A stretch of 55,796 nucleotides of DNA, from assembly GCF_007679495.1 (NCBI RefSeq), contig NZ_VEGP01000033.1, positions 1 through 55,796 of the forward strand. The letters run 5' to 3'. Of this stretch, positions 45,024 through 53,746 are shown one piece after another. A program made the translations under genes and the position numbers. How positions within the stretch are numbered: the stretch's first letter is position 1; each line of letters opens with the position of its first letter. Below the pieces are notes generated by a model. It saw only the letters and a program-made list of their open reading frames with translations. It was not told where the DNA came from and did no database searches. The stretch is from Paenibacillus sp. 32O-W. Lineage in GTDB: Bacteria > Bacillota > Bacilli > Paenibacillales > NBRC-103111.

Positions 45024-46415
45024 TTAACGGGGCAAGCGCAGGCCTTTCGGATAATGGTTCTTCAACTGTTCCCCGCTTACCTTGCCCCAGCCTAACGGCT
45101 GGCCGTCAATGGTTACGAGAGCCCATCCTTCCCGGCCGCTTTTTACCGTCAAGGTTTCTCCACGGAGATAAGCAGCGGCTTCCTGAGAATCTGCGGCTAA
45201 TGTTAGAGGGTGGCGGGACATGTCCTCCCGCAAAGTGAGAGCCAAAGCGTGAGCCGGCTCCAGGCGGTTCTTCTTGACGGTGCCGAGATGCAGTCCGGGC
45301 CGGACCGTCTTCAATCCGTCCAGCGAGGACGCCGACCACAGGCCTTCGGTGTCATGGGGCAGCCAGTAAAGCTGGTCCCCGAACAGGATGGCCTCTCCCG
45401 GAGGAAGCTCCGGCTGCCTGGACAAATAGGCTTCTGCAAAGCCGGAGTACTGCTTCCAGGCGTCCGCAATAGCCTTAGTCTGCATCCGATGCTTGGCGGA
45501 GCCTTTCACGCGCGTGGAAGGCGGCTTCATTGAACGGCCGGACGCAAACTGCTCCTCCCCTCCCTCCCTCTTCTCCAGCAAAGCGACGAAATGGCCCTCC
45601 CCCTTATGGAGGTGAGGCCAAATCCGCTCGGTTCGCAGCACCTCCATGTAGGGGAACTGCTCCGTAATCTGAGCGATCACCTCTTCGTTCTCTTCTATGG
45701 AAAAGGTACATGTGGAGTAGGCCAGCTTTCCGCCCGGCTTCAGCATCGGAATGGCGTGCCGGAGGATGTCCATCTGCCTGGCGGCGCACATGGCGACATG
45801 CTCGGGCGACCATTCGCCGACGGCATCCGGGTCCTTGCGGAACATTCCTTCACCGGAGCAAGGCGCGTCCAGCATGATCCGGTCGAAGCCGGATGCGAAC
45901 CGGCCAGCCAGCACGTCCGGCGCCGCATTCGTCACTACCGCATTGCGGATTCCCATCCGCTCGATATTTTCGGCCAATATTTTAGCCCGGGCAGGGTGGA
46001 TCTCATTGGCCACCAGCAATCCTTTGCCTTTCATTTTGCCGGCGATTTGCGTTGATTTCCCCCCGGGTGCGGCGGCCAAATCAAGAATCGTTTCTCCCGG
46101 CTGCGGGTCGAGAATTTCCACTGCGGACATGGCGGAAGGCTCCTGGATGTAATACAGGCCAGCGGCATGATACGGATGCTTGCCGGGCCGATGCGGCTCC
46201 TCGTAGTAATAGCCGGTCGGGCACCATGGAACAGGGACAAGCCGGAACAGCTCCTGCAGCCGTTTCGCCCATGGACTGTCCGGCTCCACTTTGAGAGGAT
46301 TCAGGCGCAGACCGTGTGTCCGGGCTTCGCTGTAGCTCAGGAAGAAAGCTTCGGCATCTTCTTTCAATTGACGTTGTATTTTATCTATATATGCTTGGGG
46401 TAATGTTGTACTCAA
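45024..46415 (-). CDS. NOP2/Sun family rRNA (cytosine-C5) methyltransferase
   Basis: A 463-residue methyltransferase paralogous to 36024-37652. Cofactor motif ILDLAAAPGGKSTQIAGKMK; catalytic loops IMLDAPCSGEGMFRKDPDAV and YSTCTFSIEENEEV hold both conserved cysteines. A shorter linker leads to the same RsmF-like C-terminal domain (ILFGDQLYWLPHD, GLKTVRPGLHLGTVKKNRLE). The target base is not deducible. The start is TTG 46415 with AAAAGGAG upstream. Confidence 0.93.
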   Translation of the reverse strand: MSTTLPQAYIDKIQRQLKEDAEAFFLSYSEARTHGLRLNPLKVEPDSPWAKRLQELFRLVPVPWCPTGYYYEEPHRPGKHPYHAAGLYYIQEPSAMSAVEILDPQPGETILDLAAAPGGKSTQIAGKMKGKGLLVANEIHPARAKILAENIERMGIRNAVVTNAAPDVLAGRFASGFDRIMLDAPCSGEGMFRKDPDAVGEWSPEHVAMCAARQMDILRHAIPMLKPGGKLAYSTCTFSIEENEEVIAQITEQFPYMEVLRTERIWPHLHKGEGHFVALLEKREGGEEQFASGRSMKPPSTRVKGSAKHRMQTKAIADAWKQYSGFAEAYLSRQPELPPGEAILFGDQLYWLPHDTEGLWSASSLDGLKTVRPGLHLGTVKKNRLEPAHALALTLREDMSRHPLTLAADSQEAAAYLRGETLTVKSGREGWALVTIDGQPLGWGKVSGEQLKNHYPKGLRLPR

Positions 46416-46654
46416 AGCGAGGAACTCCTTTTAGCGGGATAGATGATGCATTTATTTTTTTCATGATAACGATTTTTCGGCTTAAATTCCAGCAGGGAAA
46501 ATGATAAAGAAGCTGCTGTTTTTTTGCTTCGCAAGGAAGGATGCTTTAGGAAGCCGGGCCATTCCTTTACAGCCGCCTGCTCTGCTTCCTCTTCTTTTCT
46601 AAGCAAGGTCCGCATGGTATAATAATATAATGTTTATTTGAAGACTGATGAGTT

Positions 46655-46680
46655 AAGGGGCGATCGTCCCTTTTGTTTGT
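46655..46680 (+). promoter_or_regulatory. terminator-like hairpin in the upstream region of queDEC
   Basis: AAGGGGCGATCGTCCCTT is a near-perfect inverted repeat followed by TTGTTTGT. A TATAAT lies 37 bp upstream (about 46612-46617) and another -10-like TATAAT is near 46788, so the hairpin could stop a distal transcript. The 412-bp gap has no gene; I see no preQ1 riboswitch consensus. Confidence 0.4.
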
Positions 46681-46827
46681 CATGACTCCTCTTGTTTGTT
46701 TCATAGAGAAGGTAATGAAGGATTGGAGCGGCCGCCTGCTCTTTATAGATATGCGCGGCTATTCGATTGCCTTAATTTGGCGTAACATATAATTCAACAG
46801 TCTTTTAGTTATGTGAAGGTGGTGGCC

Positions 46828-47301
46828 ATGAGTTATAACGTTCCGACCAAGGTTCAAATTCTGGGGAAGGATATCCAGCCCGACCAGTTGAAATACCATC
46901 ATAAAGAGGTGCTTGTCTCTAAGGAATTCACATTCGACAGCGCCCATCATTTGCATTGCTATGAAGGCAAATGCAAAAATTTGCACGGCCATACGTATAA
47001 GCTGCAGGTTGTCATGAGAGGCCGGGTAGATGAACGGGGAATCGTGATTGACTTCGGCGATATCAAAAGGATTGCCAAAGAAAGAGTTATTGACCGCCTG
47101 GACCATCAGTATTTGAACGAAGTGCTCCCTCCGATGAATACGACCGCGGAGAATATGATCGTCTGGATGTACGAGCAGATTAACGAGGGTCTCGTCCAGG
47201 AAGGGCTCTACCCCGCCGTCAAGCTGGAGGAGCTGCGGTTATGGGAAACTCCGACAAGCTACGCGGCCGTAACCCGGTCCATGATGGAGGAAGCGGAATA
47301 A
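46828..47301 (+). CDS. queD: 6-carboxytetrahydropterin synthase
   Basis: Converts dihydroneopterin triphosphate to 6-carboxytetrahydropterin, second step of queuosine synthesis. The 157 residues show the zinc histidines and catalytic Cys in FDSAHHLHCYEGKCKNLHGH, VIDFGDIKRI and the LDHQYLNE block. About 25 extra N-terminal residues precede the usual start. ATG 46828 follows GAAGGTGGTGG. Its stop overlaps the queE start (TAATG). Confidence 0.96.
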   Translation: MSYNVPTKVQILGKDIQPDQLKYHHKEVLVSKEFTFDSAHHLHCYEGKCKNLHGHTYKLQVVMRGRVDERGIVIDFGDIKRIAKERVIDRLDHQYLNEVLPPMNTTAENMIVWMYEQINEGLVQEGLYPAVKLEELRLWETPTSYAAVTRSMMEEAE

Positions 47302-47981
47302 TGAAAGACGTCAAGCTGCCTATGGTAGAAATATTTGAGACGGTCGAGGGGGAAGGCACCCGGGCAGGATTCCCCACCGTCTTCGTCCGCTTGTTCGGCT
47401 GCAATCTCCGCTGCGTCTGGTGCGATACGACATACAGTTACCCCCCGGATAAAGCGGATAAAGTGATGACGATCGAAGAAATCGTCCGGGAGGTGGGCCG
47501 GTACTCTTCCCGGCATCTGTGTCTGACGGGCGGGGAGCCCCTTCTGTACGGCGAACATTCCCTTGCATTAATCGAAGCCTTATCCTCGTTGGAGCAAATT
47601 GTCGATGTGCATATCGAGACGAACGGAGCGATAGATCTTGCCCCGTTCCTAAGCAAGGTCACTTCCTCCAAGGTCAGATATATTATGGATTACAAGCTTC
47701 CCGGGTCCGGCGAGACGGAGCAGATGATTCACGGCAATTTTGCCCTGCTCAGGAAGCAGGACGAAGTCAAGTTCGTAATTGCGGACGAGGCCGATTTTCA
47801 TTTCGCCCGCGAAGTGCTGGCCCAATATCCGACCGAAGCTCTGGCGCTCTTCAGTCCGGTATGGGAAACGATGCCTCCGGCCAGGCTCGTTGAATTGATG
47901 CTTAAGCATGCACTTGTTAACGTCAAGCTGAATATGCAGCTCCATAAAGTTATTTGGGACCCGGCCGCCAGAGGGGTCTAA
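47301..47981 (+). CDS. queE: 7-carboxy-7-deazaguanine synthase (radical SAM)
   Basis: Rearranges 6-carboxytetrahydropterin to 7-carboxy-7-deazaguanine with a [4Fe-4S] cluster and S-adenosylmethionine. The 226 residues contain FGCNLRCVWCDTTYSYP (CxxxCxxC cluster ligands), the GGEPLL motif and VDVHIETNGA. The frame continues upstream inside queD, but ATG 47301 overlapping the queD stop is the natural coupled start. Confidence 0.96.
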   Translation: MKDVKLPMVEIFETVEGEGTRAGFPTVFVRLFGCNLRCVWCDTTYSYPPDKADKVMTIEEIVREVGRYSSRHLCLTGGEPLLYGEHSLALIEALSSLEQIVDVHIETNGAIDLAPFLSKVTSSKVRYIMDYKLPGSGETEQMIHGNFALLRKQDEVKFVIADEADFHFAREVLAQYPTEALALFSPVWETMPPARLVELMLKHALVNVKLNMQLHKVIWDPAARGV

Positions 47982-48091
47982 TGGAGACTAATTGACAGGA
48001 TCGGCTCGCTGCGTCGGGCCGATTCCCATGTGATGCCAACAGAAATCAGCACGTATGCACAAAGAAAACAGTTAAGTAAGGATGGTTGATA

Positions 48092-48838
48092 ATGGCTAGC
48101 AACAAAGCGGTGAAAAAAGCGGTTGTCATTCTGAGCGGAGGTCTGGACAGCACGACCTGTATGGGGATAGCCCAAGAAGAAGGCTATGAAATCTATCCGA
48201 TCACTTTCGATTATGGACAAAGGCACAGCATGGAAATAGAAAATGCCAAACGGGTGGCCGAATTTTACGGTGCCGCTTCGCGCCATAAAATCATTTCACT
48301 CGGCTTCCTCAAGGAGTTCGGCGGCAGCGCCCTGACCGACGAAACGATTGATGTTCCGGATGTAAGCCAACCAGCCGGCCATTCGAATGCATCAGACGGG
48401 ACATCCGGCAGCGGTGAGGAAGACATTCCAGTGACATATGTTCCCGGCAGAAACCTGCTGTTCCTCTCTATCGCCACCTCGTTCGCAGAGGTTTCCGGCG
48501 CGGAAGCGATCTATATCGGGGTCAATGCTCTCGATTATAGCGGCTATCCGGATTGCCGCCCCGAGTTTATCCGCAAGGTCGAGGAAGTGATCGAGCTCGC
48601 TACCAAGGCCGGTGCCGAGGGTCAAGCCATTCGTATCGCGACTCCTCTCCTCCATTGGAGCAAGGCGGAAATCATCCGACAAGGAACGCGTCTCGGTGTC
48701 CCCTATCATCTGACAACCTCGTGCTATAACGGCAGTGAAGAAGCTTGCGGAACCTGTGATAGCTGCCGTCTGCGGTTAAAAGGGTTCGCGGAGGCCGGTC
48801 TAGAGGACCCGATTCCTTACAAGGCTGCAAGGTCTTAA
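48092..48838 (+). CDS. queC: 7-cyano-7-deazaguanine synthase
   Basis: ATP-dependent formation of preQ0 from 7-carboxy-7-deazaguanine and ammonia. The 248 residues have the PP-loop VVILSGGLDSTTCMGIAQEE and the C-terminal zinc cysteines SCYNGSEEACGTCDSCRLRL. A low-complexity insert (about residues 90-114, PAGHSNASDGTSGSGEED) lengthens it by some 25 residues over the Bacillus enzyme. ATG 48092 follows AAGGATGG. A 110-bp gap with a short stem separates it from queE. Operon order is D-E-C, with queF elsewhere. Confidence 0.96.
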   Translation: MASNKAVKKAVVILSGGLDSTTCMGIAQEEGYEIYPITFDYGQRHSMEIENAKRVAEFYGAASRHKIISLGFLKEFGGSALTDETIDVPDVSQPAGHSNASDGTSGSGEEDIPVTYVPGRNLLFLSIATSFAEVSGAEAIYIGVNALDYSGYPDCRPEFIRKVEEVIELATKAGAEGQAIRIATPLLHWSKAEIIRQGTRLGVPYHLTTSCYNGSEEACGTCDSCRLRLKGFAEAGLEDPIPYKAARS

Positions 48839-48874
48839 GCCCGAACAACGAAAATTCCGGAAGACGGTGATCCA

Positions 48875-49711
48875 TTGGCTATGGCGATTGGAATGGCGGC
48901 GGTATTGCTCCTTCTTCTCTTGCTTTATGTTTATCATACTTGGTGGATAGATATCTCCGAGCATCGAATACAAAGCGATGTGGTGAAAGCCCCTTTTACC
49001 TTCGTTCATCTGTCGGATATTCACGGATTGACCGCAGGGGTCAACGGACGGCTAAGCCGTCTGGTGTCCGAGTCCGTCCCGGATTTCATCCTGATCACCG
49101 GTGATTTGGCGACGAACAGGAGGCAGCTTCCCCGGGTGCTCCGGGAGATCGGGCGCTTTCCGCGCGAGACGGCTATTTATTTTGTACCGGGCAATTACGA
49201 ACGGGAAGAGTCTGTTCTGTTCCGCAAAAGACCGATTGACGACCCCGGGTACTTGTCCCGTTTACAATCCTGCATGAATGTGCTGGAAAATGACTCCGTA
49301 TCGTTCCGCTGCAAGGGAAGCCTTGTCCACCTCTATGGGTTGGATAATTCGGTATACGGGAACGAACGGATCCCTACCGCCCCGAACGCAGGTGCTTCGG
49401 ATCCTGCGACTGCTCCCTTCTCCATAGTCATGGCTCACTGCCCCAGTATAATCCGGTACCTGCAGGAGCAATCTTTCGGTTTCCACCTGCTGTTAGCGGG
49501 GCATACCCACGGCGGACAAATCCGATGCTTCGGCCGGACCTGGGGAGCTTATCGCGATTATCCCATCGGGCTGAGCCGTCTGGGACATGGCCGTTATTTC
49601 GGAATCAGCCGCGGTCTCGGGACCGTTAAGCTGCCGATCCGCTTGAACTGCCGGCCGGAAATCGCGGTGTACCGGATCGAGCCGGCCGAAACTTCCGGGT
49701 CCGGTCTATGA
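48875..49711 (+). CDS. membrane-anchored metallophosphoesterase (YkuE/YkoQ-like)
   Basis: A 278-residue calcineurin-like phosphoesterase with an N-terminal membrane anchor (AIGMAAVLLLLLLLYVYHTW). Metal motifs are VHLSDIHG, LITGDLAT, MAHCPS and LLLAGHTHGGQI. The usual GNH(D/E) motif is GNYE here, replacing a generally catalytic histidine by tyrosine. Relatives act on lipid A-like or nucleotide phosphates; the substrate is unknown. Start TTG 48875 or ATG 48881, both after GGTGAT. Probably follows queC in one transcript. Confidence 0.9.
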   Translation: MAMAIGMAAVLLLLLLLYVYHTWWIDISEHRIQSDVVKAPFTFVHLSDIHGLTAGVNGRLSRLVSESVPDFILITGDLATNRRQLPRVLREIGRFPRETAIYFVPGNYEREESVLFRKRPIDDPGYLSRLQSCMNVLENDSVSFRCKGSLVHLYGLDNSVYGNERIPTAPNAGASDPATAPFSIVMAHCPSIIRYLQEQSFGFHLLLAGHTHGGQIRCFGRTWGAYRDYPIGLSRLGHGRYFGISRGLGTVKLPIRLNCRPEIAVYRIEPAETSGSGL

Positions 49712-49835
49712 AATGACCCGGACCGGAGCTTGGCCTGCCGTGCTATGTTATGGACCGCAAACTTACTTATACAAGCTATTGATAGAATCATATTCAAGCC
49801 GGCTGGGAAATATGATGGTTGTTTTCTACTTTTTC

Positions 49836-50504
49836 TTACGAGAATTCTATGCCCCGTATCTTGGAGAAGACCATCGTATCCCGCAGCTGCGGACAGGCAA
49901 CATGTGCTTGTTGCGGCACGCTGTCAGACACCCCGGAAGTCTGGCGGTCGGAAGGAACCTCTTCCGCCGGGGAATGTACGGCGGCATCTTCTCTTCTAAG
50001 AATGCCCTCCAGAGTAAATCCGCAGCGTTCCGCGACCCGGCGGCTCCGTTCATTGCGGGAGTCGCAGCGGATCTCGATCCGGTTAGCCTGCAATTGCCGG
50101 GCGGCAAAACGGGTGATGCCGTGTACCGCCTCGGTCATCCAGCCGCGGCCCGTCTGCGAGGTGCGCAGCCAGTAACCGATTTCGAAGCTGCGAATCTTCC
50201 AGTTTATCCGATGCAGGCCGCTGCATCCTAGCAATTCTCCACTTTCCTTGTCATAGAGATGAAGACGCATATCCGTCCGTTCCAGAAACTGCAGCCTGGC
50301 CCTGCGAATATTGGCTTCGGTCTCCTCTACCGTAGGCGTTGTCAAGGCCCAGGGCATCCACTGACGAAGCTCGTTTATACTTTCCCTTATCGCTTCATTG
50401 ACGGCGGCGCCGTCTCCCCATTGCGGGGCACGGATAATAAGCCGTTCGGTTTCGAATTGTTCCGGAAATTCCAGCAGCAGAAGCTCGTTGGTTGATTCAC
50501 ACAT
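49836..50504 (-). CDS. GNAT family N-acetyltransferase (RimJ/RimL type)
   Basis: A 222-residue acetyl-CoA-dependent transferase. ETERLIIRAPQWGDGAAVNE is the family opening, EIGYWLRTSQTGRGWMTEAV contains the CoA-binding loop, and RIEIRCDSRNERSRRVAERC with GFTLEGILR is the classic RimJ/RimL end. Some 20-25 residues (about 190-212) before the terminal DTMVFSKIR are an unusual insertion. Start is uncertain: AAGGAGG is part of the codons after ATG 50528, so ATG 50504, 11 bp beyond it, is preferred. Confidence 0.88.
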   Translation of the reverse strand: MCESTNELLLLEFPEQFETERLIIRAPQWGDGAAVNEAIRESINELRQWMPWALTTPTVEETEANIRRARLQFLERTDMRLHLYDKESGELLGCSGLHRINWKIRSFEIGYWLRTSQTGRGWMTEAVHGITRFAARQLQANRIEIRCDSRNERSRRVAERCGFTLEGILRREDAAVHSPAEEVPSDRQTSGVSDSVPQQAHVACPQLRDTMVFSKIRGIEFS

Positions 50505-50540
50505 CTCTTGGACTTCCTCCTTATCCATCGATTGATTACT

Positions 50541-51104
50541 TCATGCATCGGTCAGAGGCAGGGTGAAGATGGTCCGGCTGCGGATGCATAATTGTTCCTC
50601 GTTGAAGGTTAGCTGAACCAACCCGATTTGCTGCAGGCCGGCTTGGAAAGGGCTGAACCGGTCGAGGATGTAATGGAAGGCTTCCTTAAGTTGTACGGAG
50701 GATAAATTGACGGCCAATGTGCAGTGCGGATTCCAGCTCCCGGGCAAATAATATGGAGCCGCCTTCGGGCGAAGTTTATGGAAGCGGCTGTGAAACCGTT
50801 GATGCAGCTGCATCAGACCCGCCGTGACAGCGGGAGAGAGGAACAGCGTTCCCGAGGCCGGAAAGCAGGCAAGGCTGTCGAAGCGTACCGGCAGCGAAGG
50901 AGCCCCCTGCATAAAAAAGGCTATCTCCTCCTCGAACTCCCCGGCTTCCAAATCATCATAAACGGCCACGGTGAGATGAGGCTGGATTTCGGCAATCGAC
51001 ATCATACTGTCTGTTATCCCGTTCTGTTCCAACTCCCGCCAGAGCCCGCGAATATATTGCTCCGTACGCTCGTCAAAAAAAAGCTCAACCGCATACTTGG
51101 TCAT
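50541..51104 (-). CDS. 2'-5' RNA ligase / phosphodiesterase superfamily protein
   Basis: A 187-residue member of the 2H phosphoesterase fold. The two HxT/S-type motifs are IQPHLTVAVYDD and NPHCTLAVNL. Such proteins cleave or join 2',5' or cyclic phosphate bonds in RNA; some Firmicute members are named YjcG. The frame extends 22 codons upstream, but ATG 51104 after GGCGGGGAATGC opens the domain (MTKYAVELFFDERTEQYIRG). Confidence 0.9.
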   Translation of the reverse strand: MTKYAVELFFDERTEQYIRGLWRELEQNGITDSMMSIAEIQPHLTVAVYDDLEAGEFEEEIAFFMQGAPSLPVRFDSLACFPASGTLFLSPAVTAGLMQLHQRFHSRFHKLRPKAAPYYLPGSWNPHCTLAVNLSSVQLKEAFHYILDRFSPFQAGLQQIGLVQLTFNEEQLCIRSRTIFTLPLTDA

Positions 51105-51325
51105 GCATTCCCCGCCTTCCTCATTTTTCTTACTCTGTCTACCTGTCGTCATTTCTCGAAAGACATCCATGAAGGTTATTCTGTATTATAACGGTCGAAG
51201 GTGATTCGTAGTATAGCAACTGAGAAATATTTTATCTTATTTCGGGATACCCCTTTTATTTTGGAAACGATTGGGTTTATGATTACGTATAAGAGATAGA
51301 TAAGAGAATAGAAAGGGGTGGGGCG

Positions 51326-51772
51326 GTGAACAGGCTAGAATGGAGTAGGTTCCGGCTCCCGATTCTCGCATTATGGGGAGCTCTGCTTTGGTTGTCCGCT
51401 CATCCTCCGGCTTATGCAGGTTTTCTGGGGACGATGAAAGGCATTATGGAGCTGCCGGAAGAAGTCGACCGGCTTAAGGAAGATTATGAGCAGGTACGCC
51501 AAAATTATGACACCGCTCTAAACCGTCTGCAGAATGCGGAAGAGGCTGTCCAGAGCTACGAGAAGAGGCAGCAGGCGCTTCTGGAGGATAATAAGAAGCT
51601 TCAGGAGCAGAACAGGGAGTTATTGCAAATGGTCCTCGAGCTGCAGCAATCCGAGCAGGAGAGACGGCAGCATTCAGCGCGGATTCGCACGCTGGTTCTG
51701 ACGGCCGCCGGACTCGTCATCGGCTATTTTGTCCTGACGCGGGGAATGCGGGTGCTCTTGAGAAGCAAGTAG
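51326..51772 (+). CDS. secreted/membrane coiled-coil protein
   Basis: A 148-residue protein I do not recognise. It has a signal-like N-terminus (LPILALWGALLWLSAHPPAY, cleavage plausible after AYA), a heptad-rich coiled coil from about 45 to 115 (LPEEVDRLKEDYEQVRQNYD, QALLEDNKKLQEQNRELLQM) and a C-terminal membrane helix (LVLTAAGLVIGYFVL). GTG 51326 follows AAAGGGGTGGGG. It is 17 bp upstream of an AIM24 gene and probably cotranscribed. The layout suggests a membrane-tethered scaffold. Confidence 0.82.
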   Translation: MNRLEWSRFRLPILALWGALLWLSAHPPAYAGFLGTMKGIMELPEEVDRLKEDYEQVRQNYDTALNRLQNAEEAVQSYEKRQQALLEDNKKLQEQNRELLQMVLELQQSEQERRQHSARIRTLVLTAAGLVIGYFVLTRGMRVLLRSK

Positions 51773-51789
51773 AAGGCAAGGGGAACGCT

Positions 51790-52494
51790 ATGGACATTAT
51801 ATATAATATTCATCCCGGCAACGGACAAAGCTTGGGCATGGAAGTACGGCTTGAGGATCACGAGAAGCTGTATATGCTTCATTCGGAAATGATCATCGCT
51901 TTCCAGGGGGCGTCCCATCAGCGGGAAGACCGGATTATGGACTTGAAAGGAATGGTTCGCAAGAAGAAGTGGCTCCGGTCGGATCTGTCCGGACCCTGCC
52001 GGTTCGTTCTGTCGCTTCCCGCCGGGTATAGCGTAAGAAGTATTCCGGTCAAGGACCAGGAGGATTTTCTGTTCGATGTGCGCCATGTCCTGTTCTACAC
52101 ATCCGGTGTCCAAATGAAAAGCGTCATACAGCGAATGAAAAATGTGGTTGTCACCCGGGATTGGGTGAGGATGAAGTTTTTCGGGGAAGGCGAGATCGGG
52201 ATTTTATCCCAAGGGCCGCTGGTCGAGATGAAGCTGTCCGACGATGCGCCGATTTATATCGATGCGGGTTGTTTGGTCGCTTATCCGCAGAATGCCAAGC
52301 TGGATCTATGCGTATACGGAAATCAACTGGCCGGGCAGCACATGAATTACCATTGGAAAATTACCGGGCATGGATACGTGCTGATGCAGACGGGTAAACC
52401 GGGACTGCGGCTTGAGGAGCATTTGCAGGACGATGGCCTGATCAAACGGCTGCTGCGGGAAATCATTCCTTTCGGCGGAGTATTCATAAAGTAA
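51790..52494 (+). CDS. AIM24 family protein
   Basis: A 234-residue beta-rich protein with the AIM24/TIGR00266-like pattern: LHSEMIIAFQGASHQREDRI, FFGEGEIGILSQGPLVEMKL, and the C-terminal block ending GVFIK. Bacterial AIM24 proteins are poorly understood; the yeast namesake is mitochondrial. ATG 51790 follows AAGGGGAACGCT. Linked to the coiled-coil gene upstream and 20 bp before a HAD-IIIA gene. Confidence 0.85.
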   Translation: MDIIYNIHPGNGQSLGMEVRLEDHEKLYMLHSEMIIAFQGASHQREDRIMDLKGMVRKKKWLRSDLSGPCRFVLSLPAGYSVRSIPVKDQEDFLFDVRHVLFYTSGVQMKSVIQRMKNVVVTRDWVRMKFFGEGEIGILSQGPLVEMKLSDDAPIYIDAGCLVAYPQNAKLDLCVYGNQLAGQHMNYHWKITGHGYVLMQTGKPGLRLEEHLQDDGLIKRLLREIIPFGGVFIK

Positions 52495-52514
52495 ATCAAC
52501 AAGGGGGCTTTACA

Positions 52515-53072
52515 ATGAGTAATGGGACTCTTCAAGCGGTGTTTATCGATCGCGACGGTACGCTAGGCGGAACCGGGCATTTTATTCATCCCCGGGATTT
52601 CGAGCTGTATCCGGGGGTGGAGCAGGCTCTGGCGCAGCTTAAAGAAGCCGGCTTGAAGCTCTTTGCCTTTACGAATCAGCACCGCATCTCCCGCGGCCAA
52701 GCGACAGAGGGGGAGTTCGGCAGGCAGTTCGCCGGGTACGGCTTCGATCAGGCTTACATTTGTCCGCATTCTTCGGAAGAGCTCTGTCTTTGCCGCAAGC
52801 CGGGAACCGCCATGCTGGAGCAGGCGGCCGACGAACACGGATTGGATCTCAGGCGCTGCGCCGTGATCGGCGATGTCGGTTCCACAGATATGCTGGCTGC
52901 CGCCAAGGTGGGAGCAGTTAAGGTGTTGGTGCGCACAGGCTGGGGGGAGCAGTCTCTAGGAGAGTATCGGCATACTTGGGCGGAGACGGAGCCGGATTAT
53001 GTGGCGCAGGATTTGCCCAAGGCGGCAAGCTGGCTTCTTCGGCATTATCAAACGGGGCGTGGATTGGAATAA
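52515..53072 (+). CDS. HAD-IIIA family phosphatase (GmhB/HisB-N-like)
   Basis: A 185-residue haloacid dehalogenase-type phosphatase. Motif I AVFIDRDGTLGGTGHFIHPR, motif II AFTNQHRIS (a variant of TNQSGI), a zinc-binding CPHSSEELCLCRKPG, and motif IV VIGDVGSTDMLAA. Homologues remove phosphate from heptose bisphosphate, histidinol phosphate or other small molecules; substrate here is unknown. ATG 52515 follows AAGGGGGC. Confidence 0.92.
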   Translation: MSNGTLQAVFIDRDGTLGGTGHFIHPRDFELYPGVEQALAQLKEAGLKLFAFTNQHRISRGQATEGEFGRQFAGYGFDQAYICPHSSEELCLCRKPGTAMLEQAADEHGLDLRRCAVIGDVGSTDMLAAAKVGAVKVLVRTGWGEQSLGEYRHTWAETEPDYVAQDLPKAASWLLRHYQTGRGLE

Positions 53073-53265
53073 AGCGGGGCTGTCCCTGGGAAGAGGACCG
53101 CTCACGAATGTTATAGCGGTTGGCCTAATTGTTTTGTGGGCCGACCGTTTTTTTGTAGAATTTACAACGGACTTTCCCAGCTTGAAATTGCTCAATAACC
53201 CTTGACGTTATTAGGAAATTTGTCTGTTTAATTCCGGCCCTTATGCTGACTCTTTTCCGACTAGG

Positions 53266-53475
53266 GCGTCTACCTTGATAATCCGTCTATTTTCATTTTC
53301 TGCCGGTGCTGTGCAAACGGAATGGTGCGTCTAACTGGAACTCATCTATTTCCACTTTCTGCCGGTCCATGCAATCAGTCTACTTACAGAATGGTGCATC
53401 TAACTTGATAATCCGTCTATTTTCATTTTCTGCCGGTGCCTTCTCAAGCGACATGGCATATCTAACTGGATTTTA
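53266..53475. repeat. tandem array of 60-69-bp units
   Basis: Three full units start at 53266, 53327 and 53396, and a partial one at 53456. Units 1 and 3 share a nearly identical block of about 40 bp (CCGTCTATTTTCATTTTCTG within it). The 739-bp gap between the HAD-IIIA gene and yhbD has no gene. Confidence 0.85.
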
Positions 53476-53517
53476 TACAGCTAGTTTGCTCCTCTGGAGC
53501 AAAAGACGGAAACTAAG

Positions 53518-53609
53518 TGGAAAAACTACAGCTAGTTTGTGCAAAAAAGTGATTTTAGCAAAAAGTCTTGATTCTAAATGTAGTTTTTCCATTTACTCAA
53601 TCACTTTTT
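53518..53609. other. two interleaved perfect inverted repeats
   Basis: Arm A TGGAAAAACTACA (53518-53530) matches A' TGTAGTTTTTCCA (53579-53591). Arm B AAAAAGTGATT (53544-53554) matches B' AATCACTTTTT (53599-53609). The order A-B-A'-B' is a pseudoknot-like topology in RNA or mutually exclusive stems. Confidence 0.8.
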
Positions 53610-53746
53610 ACCATTAGTTGGGAATCTACCTACATAAAATACAGTTAATCGCTACCGCCGAACGAGCGATGGTTTGATATTTATGCATTATTCTAGCTGC
53701 AATCTATGTCCAACCTTATATGAGTTTGAAAAAAAAGGCTTGTTAA

